Shown here: positions 55,485 through 64,000 of the stretch, piece after piece
How positions within the stretch are numbered: the first letter of the stretch is position 1
How the letters are laid out: every line of letters starts with the position of its first letter
Assembly: GCA_033439255.1 (NCBI GenBank)
Contig: CM065889.1
Coordinates: forward strand, 2,162,261 to 2,226,260
Source: Hericium rajendrae
Lineage: Eukaryota > Basidiomycota > Agaricomycetes > Russulales > Hericiaceae
DNA length: 64,000 nucleotides
Reading direction: 5' to 3'
The notes under the pieces: generated by a model
What the model was told of the DNA's origin: nothing
Databases searched by the model: none
The model's input: only the letters and a program-made list of their open reading frames with translations
Translations under genes and position numbers: made by a program

Positions 55485-56734
55485 CATCAGGGAAATGATC
55501 AGATCCTATATAGCTCTATAAGTCCTACATAGATTTCCTAGGGCCATAGCAACGTCAAGTTCTACATAGCTCATATAGCTGTAGTGAGATGCTATGTAGT
55601 GCTATGTAGCTTGGCTGGGTTGCTATGTAGCTCTATGATAGCTATGATAGCTTCCTAGTCAGCTATGATATCTATTATAGCAGACTTAGCTATACAATGT
55701 ATGGAAGGTATCTTACTAATATAAGTTATGCTCAGTAGATACATTTATAAATTCTATCATAGCTACATTTTTAAAATTCATTATATAGCTTTAGTAGACT
55801 TTATAAAAGTCTACAATATTATATCCACTTTTATCACATGAAAATCAGACATCAACCAATATAAGATCACATCAAAAAGATTATATTCAAATCTAATACA
55901 GCTATTTGTAATCTACTACACAACTAAACTAAGTGTATATATATCTAGCAAGATAACAATTAATCATAATATCACAAGGTTATATATATATATAAGCAAG
56001 AAAACTTACTAGCATGAGAAAAAAGCGAAAATCTAGAAGTATAAATTGTCAACAAAGATAATATGAGAAGTCTACAAGTCTACAGTAAGTACTCACCAAT
56101 ATGATCAAAAAGCGAAAATCTAGCAACCTAGCAAGAGAAGACAAATCAGTATAAGAATATAGACCAATAATAAAAGAAAGCTTACCATAGGTAGTGGAGT
56201 CAAGAGCGAAAGGTAAAGTTAAGAGAGAAGAGCTCGAAGACGGAGGAGATGGTGGTGGTAAGAGAGAGAGAGACGACGCGCGTCGCGCGAGCCTTATATA
56301 AGATTGCCAGCGGAGCCACAATTATCTCCGGGCCGGACACTGCCGGACGCGGCAACAGAGGCTAGGCGGACAGACTTCATTATATTGTCTGTGTTGCCCG
56401 GTAGTTCACAGTACAGTAGCTAGAAGTATTGCTCATACAATATATTCTTCTGATTATTCCACAGCTGTCGCTTTTTTCCCGTATATTATGCGATTTTATT
56501 TGATTTGTTGTGCCTTGTAGATGTGAACTTCGCGCGTTGAGCAGCGAAGTCGCGTCGTTTGTCTTCGTACTCTCGACTCTCTCCTTGCCCACTCCCTCTC
56601 CTCTGGTCTCTCCTCCCTCTTCTCGTCTTCTGCCGTCTCTCGTCAACTTGAAGGGTTCCAGTGTCGGGGGCTCGAGGGTCCAGGGGTACAGGTGAGTAAT
56701 AAAAAACTATATTTCGTGTGTAATGTACTAATAT

Positions 56735-56768
56735 CGAGAGTGCCACTCGTCGACGAGTGGCACTCTCG
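56735..56768. repeat. Perfect 34-bp palindrome in copy 3
   Basis: Same sequence as in copies 1 and 2. Confidence 0.9.
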
Positions 56769-57396
56769 TTTTCTCGTTTGTTTTCCACCCCCAACGTGCA
56801 CCCTCTCCCTTCCAACACTCCGCCGCCCCGCTCTCGCGCACCCTCCGCGCCCATTCGCTTGCATTACCCGCGCCGCCGACCAACTACCGCCTCTGACGCA
56901 TCGCGCTTGCCCCTGCGCACGGCCCCCGACTGTCCGCGCGCAGGGCCAGCACGACTGCGCCAGCGCACGCACGCACGCCCGGGCCCGGTCAACATCACCC
57001 AGCTGCGCGTGCAGGCCTGCATGCGTGGATGGCTGCGCACGTCTACGCCAGCGCACGGACCCACCAACGCGCGCGTCTGCATACGGCCCCGCCTCCGCAG
57101 CACTGGCACACGGCCCTGCGCGCCGCGCCAGCGCGCCCACCGGTACACGCCCCAGGCCATCTGCGCACGGGCGTGCCAGCACACGGCGCCGCGTTGACCC
57201 GTTGCCGTGGCAACTGGCACCAACGCGCGGAATGGCTGCCAGCGGCTCAGCTGCCCATGCCCGCACCTCGCCCACCCCGCGTCCACTCGTGCGTAGAACG
57301 CCCCGCACCTGTTCAACGCCCTCCGCGTTCCCTACCACGGTGCGCCTGTGCACGATGAGCACCGGCTCGTCGACGACCACGCGCGCACGACACCCG

Positions 57397-57792
57397 CAGC
57401 CCGGATACGACCTCCGCAGCCCGGACACGACGCGTGCCAGCCATGAACGATGCCGGCAGCCCGCGAACGACGCCAGCAGCCCGCGAACGACGCCAGCAGC
57501 CCGCGAACGACGCCAGCAGCCCGCGAACGACGCCTGCAGTCCGTGCACGGCAGCAACAGCCCGTGAACGACGTGCGCAGCCCCGCGAACGATGTGCGCAG
57601 CCCCGCAAACGACGTGCGCAGTCCGCAAACGACACCCGCAGCCCAAGAATGACGCCGGCAGCCCAAGAACGACGCCTGCAGCCCGGCCACGATATCCGCA
57701 GCCCGCGTACCGCACCTGCAGCCCGCGCGCGACTCCTCCAGCCCGAAACGACGTTCGCGCACGACGCTTGCAGCCCGGACACCTGCGCATGG
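57397..57792. repeat. 20-bp minisatellite in copy 3
   Basis: Same length as the copy 1 array; I see no difference in it. Confidence 0.85.
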
Positions 57793-58315
57793 CCCCAGTG
57801 CCTCGCGCGCAGTCCTCGTACCTCGCGCACGACCTGCGCGCTTCGCGTACGATCCCAGTGCCCCGCGCAACAGCCGTAACGACCCCGCACCTCACACACG
57901 ACGTCCCGCGTGCCTACGACAGCATGCTTGGTGCCATGTCAGTGGTGTACCCCATGCCTGTTCCCTGTAGCTAGTATTTCATGTAGCTACATCAATGATT
58001 TGAACAAATTTACCTTGATGATCAAGCTTATAATCCTCCAATCTGAAGCATAGAAAACCTGACATTGATGCTTCTTGTGTTTACCTGAATGGTCATAGGG
58101 CATATACCTTTCATAGCATGCCTATGGGATTATATAGCAATCATAGCTACTCCTCACAACTACATAGTGCTATATACCTTGTAACTACTGCTATGGAGAC
58201 TATGATAGCCATCATAGCTCTATATAGATAAGAAGGGAGCTATGTAGGCCATATAGCCCTATCATAGACCACATAACCTGACACTAGGCTATGTAGAATT
58301 TCCATTTCCCTGATG

Positions 58316-59784
58316 AGGAGCACGCATAGGCTGTCGATGGGAGGAATGTGGTGGCATTGAAGAGGATTGAGTCCTTTATGAAGACTTCCGTGGTTTAGTA
58401 TGCGGGCGCACTCTGAGCAGAAGATATACGTCATATCCGAGTGCGGGATGACGTTCAATCCACAACGACATGTCTCGGAAGTGGGGTAGTCTACAGACTG
58501 CGCAACAGAGTGTACAACCAAACACGAGCAAAGGCAAGACAGACGCGCGAGGAGGGCTACAACCAAACATGTACAATTGAATTGCTGCGCTGTCATGTGG
58601 GTAATAGTAGAGGAATAAGTGTGACACTTTGCCACAGATAATCAGAGTCCGTAGGAAAGCGTGACGAGCATCCTGCTGCAGTCCTGCCCTCATCTTCAGG
58701 GTGGAAGGACACAGAGATCGACTGTCATATCTCCATCAACATCTGGCTGTTGGAGACTACATGAGAGCGCTGGCAGCCTCATAGACAGCAGGCCAGGTGG
58801 GTATAATGTGGGAGGATATGAGGACCAGGTGAATGGCTGTTTTCTATCACGAGGGTGTGTTCACAACATATGTTCAGGATCCTATTTCCTCAAGTGCGTG
58901 CGATGAACACGCATGGACCTTTTGCCAGGACCACCTGATCCCTTACCACATGGTGAGCTGCAGGGAGTTGGGTCCATGCCCTGTTGATCCATGCACAATG
59001 AGCGCGTGCTCCCTTCCTGTCTGGCCACTGCCGAAGGAATTGGTTGCATGTGCACACGGGGTCTGACTGGAACTTAGCTTGGCAATTGTCGGCGGCGCCG
59101 GTCCCAAGGTGCGCGAAATTCTTTAAGATGGCGTGCTACGATGTCCGGACTAGAATCGTCCTGCGCCTGTCTCTTTTACCCCCACCAGAGTCCATGGTTC
59201 TCTCGAGATAAGCATTCCACAGGCAAGCCTCGTCCCATATTAGGACGAAATCGCAGCGTTGCGCAAGGCCTCGTTTCACTTGGACTGCAGAAGCGGCTGT
59301 AGGTGAGGATATCGAGGTTCAAGAGGTAAGCTTACCCCCTGGGAGACTTGCTGGAGGTGGAAAGCTCTGCTTGAGGTGAAAACGATTTGGCAAAAACCAG
59401 GATGAAACCTGCGTTATTCTTCGAAAGCTGGTGGTGTCTGGGGCATAGCAGCAAAGCGCCGGTTTCGTTGTAGTGTTGAGGTATGTGCATCTTACTCCAT
59501 TCGAGACATTCAGGTCTGACACACCTATTCTTAGCATATTCATCTTATCAAATTGTATACACCCAACTGGTTTATGCATAAATCAAACGGGTTTCTCTTT
59601 GGTATTGGTTCAAAGACATGAGTCATGCGCACACTCAATCAACTCAGACCACTCTGAACTTTCAACAAGAAACCACCTGAAGGATTCAGCCATAACGGCA
59701 ACTAATGACCGCGATCGAATGATGAACAAGAAGGTCTGTCATGACATAGCAGAATGCCCATCCCTACACTCCATAGTGTTGGGT
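58316..59784. other. Right flank of copy 3, no confident gene
   Basis: Minus-strand hydrophobic frames at 58320-58640 may be the other half of the possible membrane-protein gene. Other short frames have no motifs. Confidence 0.3.
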
Positions 59785-60432
59785 TTACTTCCGTCCACTC
59801 TGCTTCTTTACAATTTCCTTCTTTTTCGAACCCTTCTTACCGTCACATTTCTCTTTTCCTTTCTGCTCGCCGCCCTTCCCGGATTCACCTTTACCACCTC
59901 GCAAATCGGCCATCCGGTTCGACCACTCACTGATGAATCCTTCTTCGTCCGGCGGCACCTTGACGTCGATCTCGAGTGTCAGAATTTTATGATGGCTGTC
60001 TCTCCCCGCCATCTTCCTCAACTCCTCGTGGACAGCGCCCTTATTGGCTTGCATGACCAGCGTGCGCATGATGCGCCCGTCTGGCCTCGCCCATTTCTCC
60101 CCCCAATCCAAGCGCACACCGACGGCCTTGTCATGATGCCTGCTGGGCCATGCTCGAGATCCTGGAGAGGCATCGTCCAGTGACCGAACGATTTTCTGGT
60201 AAGCTTGGTCCTGAAGAATCCCAATGTCTAAATACTGATGTAACTTAATAGGTAGTTTACTTGCGATTTTAAATGCCGGGAGGATAGATTTATTGAAGTA
60301 TTTAAGCAACACCATTGGTAGGCTAACGAGAAGGAGAGGATGACAATGCGAGGATGAGGCTGAGAAGGATGCGCGAGGGCGAGAACGCAAGGGGAGCACG
60401 GTATGTACTGTCGAGTTTGCTTTGGGTTGCAA
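59785..60432 (-). CDS. Unassigned Lys-rich-tail protein
   Basis: An open frame of 215 aa; a start at the internal Met (MVLLKYFNKSILPAFKIASK) would give about 176 aa. The middle (MRTLVMQANKGAVHEELRKM, LEIDVKVPPDEEGFISEW) looks like a genuine folded segment. The C terminus is a Gly/Lys-rich low-complexity tail (GGKGESGKGGEQKGKEK ... KKGSKKKEIVKK). An intron near 60200 (GTAAGCTT on the other strand complicates reading) is possible. No family recognised. Confidence 0.4.
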   Translation of the reverse strand: MQPKANSTVHTVLPLRSRPRASFSASSSHCHPLLLVSLPMVLLKYFNKSILPAFKIASKLPIKLHQYLDIGILQDQAYQKIVRSLDDASPGSRAWPSRHHDKAVGVRLDWGEKWARPDGRIMRTLVMQANKGAVHEELRKMAGRDSHHKILTLEIDVKVPPDEEGFISEWSNRMADLRGGKGESGKGGEQKGKEKCDGKKGSKKKEIVKKQSGRK

Positions 60433-60485
60433 TAACAGCGATTGAATTGAGTTAATCAGATGCAGTGAACACTGGATACTCTACA

Positions 60486-60770
60486 TTAAGCCTGTAAGGC
60501 GTTCAAGATGGCTACTTCTACGACAGCATATGCGCCTGCATACATGTTGGCCCACAATGAGGTATACAGTACATGTAGATGTGTGGAGATGGCCACTACC
60601 GTCTCTAGCAATGTCTGGATCAGTGCCTTCGCAGAGTCTGCGAGACGTGCCACTTTCTCTGTCTTGTTCCACTCGAATGAGTCCGCAGTCCGCAAAGGGA
60701 AGCAAAAGAAGTCCAAACGTACACAGTCTAGGTTCGTGGGAACCGGCTCACTACATCCCATGAGCCGCAC
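60486..60770 (-). CDS. Possible 3' exon of an unassigned gene
   Basis: A frame ending WNKTEKVARLADSAKALIQT, LLETVVAISTHLHVLYTSLW, ANMYAGAYAVVEVAILNAL: regular amphipathic helix pattern, then stop. No upstream exons could be joined. It may be an exon or chance. Confidence 0.25.
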   Translation of the reverse strand: MRLMGCSEPVPTNLDCVRLDFFCFPLRTADSFEWNKTEKVARLADSAKALIQTLLETVVAISTHLHVLYTSLWANMYAGAYAVVEVAILNALQA

Positions 60771-61227
60771 GGCGACCCTCGTCCCTTCAATAGAGCGTAT
60801 TAGTTAGTAGACTCTAATATCGTCCTCCATGAAATCGAATAAACCGGTAAACGTGTGCAGCATGGAGACGAGATACCAAGAGTGCAAAAGTGATGGGCAG
60901 GCGGAATCGCCTTGTTTAGCCCATGTCCTGGAATTAGCGGATGACGGATGTCGATAACGTGATCACCCGCTACCTGATCAAATGCAAGTATTGGATGTCA
61001 TGTCGGAATCAAAAATAATTACGTAAGAGTAACAGTCGGACGCTGTAACCAACTCAGTCATGGGGCAGACATTATGTTGTTAAATTGTTCAATACAAGTA
61101 CTATAAATCCTTCCATTTCTTAGTCTCTTTACATTAGTCTCTTTACACAAGAGGTGCTACACATAATGTCCCAGTCCCAGTCCTCCATTCAAATCGAACA
61201 ACGATAAACAGACCAGAGGACCTTCCG
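60771..61227. other. Intergenic
   Basis: 3' flank of SerC; nothing recognised. Confidence 0.35.
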
Positions 61228-62576
61228 TCAATTCTCGACTTCTGGTAGTTTGTTCTTCCCTTCCTCCGCCAGGAAGCGATCGACATACGACACAAGTTTG
61301 TCCACGTCTTCTTCCGTGATGGCATTATACAAGGACACACGGATACCTGCGTACACAAGATCAGCATTCGATCCCAATCTACAACAAGCAGCACATACCA
61401 CCGACAGATCTATGGCGGGAGACAGGACGCATTAACAAAAATGAGTCCAAGAGATGAGGGTGACACGCACCGATGGCCTTTCAAGCCCTTCATGCCCTCC
61501 TTTTCTGCACCCTCCAGGAAACGCCGCTCTGCACCTTCTCCGATAACGCCGAAAACGACATTCATCCAGCTCCCCGAGTTCTCCTGCACCTTCCTGCGCA
61601 AGACGCCCTGCTCCTCGCCGCGCCGCAGCGCAGCATACACCTTCTCCGCCTTGCGCCTGTTCATCTCCTCGAAGTACGGGAGCCCGCCGAGGTCCGCCAT
61701 ACGCTGCAGCACGAGGCCGGACATGTACACCGGCAGCACGGAGGGCGTGTTGTACAGGCTCTTGCTATCATAGAGCGTCTTGTACGCCATCGTCAGCGGC
61801 ACCGGCGCCGCACCGAGCTGCGCCGCGGCGTCCACGTCGACGATGCAGTCCTGCCGCACGATGAGGATCGTCAGGCCCGCAGGCCCGATGTTCTTCTGCG
61901 CGCCGGCGAAGATGACGGCGTGGTCCGCGAGGTGCGGGATCGGCCGGCACATGAACGACGAGGAGTAGTCCGCGACGAGCGGGTGCAGCGCCCCTTTCTC
62001 GAGCAGGTGGAACGGGAACGACGTCGGCGCCGCGTCGACGTGCGAGAACTCGACGCCGTCGACGGTCTCGTTCTCGCAGTAATAGATCAGCGCGGGGTCC
62101 GCGCAGAACGCGTACTCGCTGTGCGGCGGGATGTTGTCGAACGACTTGCCGTCGACGGAGTACTTCCGCGAGTCGACGGCGACGTGCACGCGCGCGCCGC
62201 CCAGGCGGACGGCCTCCTGCATCGCCTTCTTGCTCCAGGAGCCCGTGACGACGTAGTCCATGACGCGGTCTTCGTCTGCGAGACGAGGATGGAGCAGGCG
62301 GTGGCGCGCGAGCAGGTTGAGCACGATGGCGGAGAACTGCGCGGAGCCGCCGCCTTGGGTGAAGAGGATGGAGTGGGTCGGCGGGACGTCGAGCTGTGTG
62401 CGGATCAAGGATTCAAGGTTGGAGATGAAGGTCATGAACTCTTTCGAGCGATGCGAGATCTCCGCGATGCCGATTCCGGTACCTTCAAAGTCCATGAGCC
62501 CCTCAGCGGCGCGCTCGAGCACCGAGGTCGGCAGGGCTGAGGGACCTGCACCGAAATTGATAACGCGGTTGGCCAT
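61228..62576 (-). CDS. Phosphoserine aminotransferase (SerC-type)
   Basis: Three exons (62576-61471, 61409-61399, 61346-61228) join in phase to 411 aa; the middle exon is only 11 nt. The protein transfers an amino group from glutamate to 3-phosphohydroxypyruvate, the second step of serine biosynthesis, using PLP. Family motifs are complete: INFGAGPSALPTSVLERAAE at the start, GIAEISHRSKEF, ILFTQGGGSAQFSAIVLNLL, YVVTGSWSKKA, VADYSSSF, the PLP-lysine region IFAGAQKNIGPAGLTILIVR, NTPSVLPVYMSGLV, and the C-terminal GGIRVSLYNAITEEDVDKLV. Length and start match the fungal family. The exon is GC-rich relative to its surroundings, as expected for a well-expressed conserved gene. Intact; the best-supported housekeeping gene in the window. 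Confidence 0.97.
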
Positions 62577-62913
62577 GGCTACAGAAAATTAAAGATTCGT
62601 CAGAGAAACCAAGGCCTGGTGGATATCATACCAAGTCCTCGTGACTACGGTCTATGCAGCAGTACTTAAGGGTAAAGGACTGCTGGGTAGCAGGGTTCCT
62701 GAAAATGAGAAACATCAGTCTCAATAGGTCCATCCATTAAGATGTAAACATCAGCTACCTTGGTCGATATTGGATGGCAAGACGTGCCTTCCAGATGGTA
62801 GGAGCCAGTAGTACTCGAATGATTCAATGAAGTCGCAATTGCAGGCGGAGTCATTTCCATGACGCACTTTCGGGCTTTGGGCGTCATAAGAGCCGTGTGA
62901 AAGCAAAAATGCC
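62577..62913. other. Upstream region of SerC
   Basis: A short minus-strand frame (62887-62666) is present but carries no motif. Probably promoter and leader sequence. Confidence 0.3.
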
Positions 62914-62977
62914 TGCCCTATGGCTGAGTTGCTTACAGCATCCCATCCAGGTCGTGAGTTCGAGCCTCACCGGGGCA
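62914..62977 (+). tRNA. tRNA-Lys-like relic lacking the anticodon arm
   Basis: TGCCCTATGGCTGAGTTGC matches the 5' half of a fungal tRNA-Lys with an A-box, and GGTCGTGAGTTCGAGCC with CTCACCGGGGCA gives a perfect 5-bp T-arm, B-box and 3' acceptor strand. About 9-11 nt covering the anticodon loop are missing and the acceptor stem has one mismatch plus a G.T pair, so it cannot be a normal tRNA. It is a pseudogene or tRNA-derived repeat. Confidence 0.55.
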
Positions 62978-64000
62978 GATCTCCTTCCAATAAACAACTT
63001 TAATTTTTGCACCCACATGCTGAACGTCGACCATTGGCATTCTGCCTGATGGTACCCGAATAGCGGCTCTTTTTGCTCGCTTGCCAGTCGCTTGGTTTAC
63101 ATGCAGATCCTACATGCAGATCTTGTCTTCTAACTTAGCCTTCGGACTTGATCTATGAATGATTTACAGTCACCCCAGTATTCATCCGTCTCGTGGACAA
63201 ATGTAATCGCCTTCTTAGTACGACAAGACCATGGAAGTCAAATAGATGGTAGGCAAAGCTTAAGCGACACGGCGGCGCATTACTGATAAATAATGACTGG
63301 TAGAGATAGACATGGACATTTCGACGATCTGGCGTGACGCGCATACAAAGACGTACATATGAATGCAAAACGAGGCAGCGACGATGACGTGCTGAATGGA
63401 TGAGACAGGCGTAAGTGAGAAGGAACAACAAAGATAAAACAGAGTAGGCAGAGTAGCTACGGCATGAAGATAAGCTCATTATATAGTTGAAGCCAGCATG
63501 AGATATATGAGAATATTCGTGGGGAAACAACAACGCCAGGTTGCATGGCGCGTCGTGGACGGGCGGAAGGTAAATTAACGTGGGCAGCAAAACATAGATA
63601 GCAGAACGTGAAGAGGACGGAAAGCAAACACAGTAAATACGTGCGGGTACAGCGCGAAAGTTCATTGATGACATGTTAGATAAAAAGATCATGAGATGGA
63701 AGCCGGGAGCGAGCAGATGCAGATGCGGAGATAACAGCTTGCGATGCGATCATATGGTGCAGATTGATGGATTATAATACTGGATGATCCATGAGATGGT
63801 TGAGGCGGGGTGAGGCAGGGCGAATGCGATGGGGCGATGGATATGAAACGAGGTGATGGATGGCGGGACGTGCGTCGGTGAAGATGGGAAGTAGATGGAC
63901 GTGATGTATGATATGATATCAACGTCGATGGCCGAGCATGATTCCGAGCCAGCAGCCACGCCGTACCCTTAAGGTGCCCCAGGCGTGGGCGTCATTACAG
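62978..64000. other. No gene supported
   Basis: Overlapping short frames on both strands. 63740-63930 is rich in GATGG/GATGA words. Confidence 0.35.

Larger units (their letters stand above)
55485..58315 (+). mobile_element. Novel-looking 2.83-kb TIR element, copy 3
   Basis: 2831 bp, same orientation as copy 1 and almost identical to it. Flanked by AG (55483-55484, 58316-58317). The single-base differences from copy 1 that I could see cancel in length: +1 at GAGGCTAGG and in the GGGGG before CTCGAGG, -1 at GCGCGCCGCGCC and at CGCCCTCC. Confidence 0.9.

Noticed and set aside
59473-60183. Plus-strand 236-codon frame
   Set aside because: It overlaps a more plausible minus-strand frame and shows no domain; likely its shadow.
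61473-62540. Plus-strand 355-codon Arg-rich frame
   Set aside because: Antisense shadow of the GC-rich phosphoserine aminotransferase exon.
62914-62977. Functional tRNA-Lys
   Set aside because: The anticodon loop is missing and the acceptor stem has a mismatch, so it cannot decode.

Overview
The window looks like a gene-poor, transposon-rich stretch of a basidiomycete (most likely Agaricomycetes) nuclear genome. The reasons are genes cut by many short introns of about 40-65 nt with GT...AG ends, an expansion of F-box/leucine-rich-repeat genes, an intron-bearing serine-biosynthesis gene, and the mobile or multi-copy families typical of this group: Helitron-type helicase, Crypton-type tyrosine recombinase, hAT fragment, TET/JBP-type dioxygenase, RecQ and Ulp1-like genes, and a zinc-finger transposase-like gene. 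Nothing looks bacterial. All family calls come from reading motifs by eye; no database search was run.

Layout. 1-10 kb: three F-box genes (two minus-strand tandem paralogues, one plus strand), a hAT transposase remnant between the paralogues, and two short acidic-tail remnants. 10.6-15.9 kb: a divergent ribonucleotide reductase small-subunit (R2)-like gene lacking most iron ligands, an unassigned three-exon gene, a divergent histone H3-like gene, and a partial small gene. 16.4-18.9 kb: a truncated, frameshifted Helitron/PIF1 helicase. 20-23.6 kb: a TET/JBP-type 2-oxoglutarate dioxygenase with intact catalytic residues, then fragmentary coding. 23.6-28.2 kb: a Crypton-like tyrosine recombinase behind a triple CACGTG-containing promoter repeat. 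29-35.3 kb: another F-box gene and a decayed RecQ helicase. 36-41.2 kb: element copy 1 abutting an apparently intact Ulp1-like protease gene. 41.7-45.4 kb: a fifth F-box gene and a small two-exon gene. 46.3-53.1 kb: a transposase-like gene split by element copy 2. 55.5-58.3 kb: element copy 3. 59.8-62.6 kb: unassigned genes and SerC, the one clear housekeeping gene, followed by a tRNA-Lys-like relic.

The most striking object is a 2.83-kb repeat present three times (36011-38841, 48826-51659 inverted, 55485-58315). The copies are almost identical, end in 13-bp inverted repeats (CATCAGGGAAATG), and are each flanked by a different 2-bp duplication (TC, TT, AG). Inside are subterminal CTACATAG/CTATGTAG motifs, a promoter-like region, a perfect 34-bp palindrome and a 20-bp-period GC-rich minisatellite. 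I see no recognisable transposase in it. Removing copy 2 plus one TT restores the reading frame of the gene it interrupts, which supports recent transposition and a 2-bp target duplication. I cannot assign it to a described superfamily.

The genes do not form one pathway. Serine synthesis (SerC) is ordinary metabolism, the F-box genes are a dispersed family, and most of the rest is mobile-element or relic material at different stages of decay.
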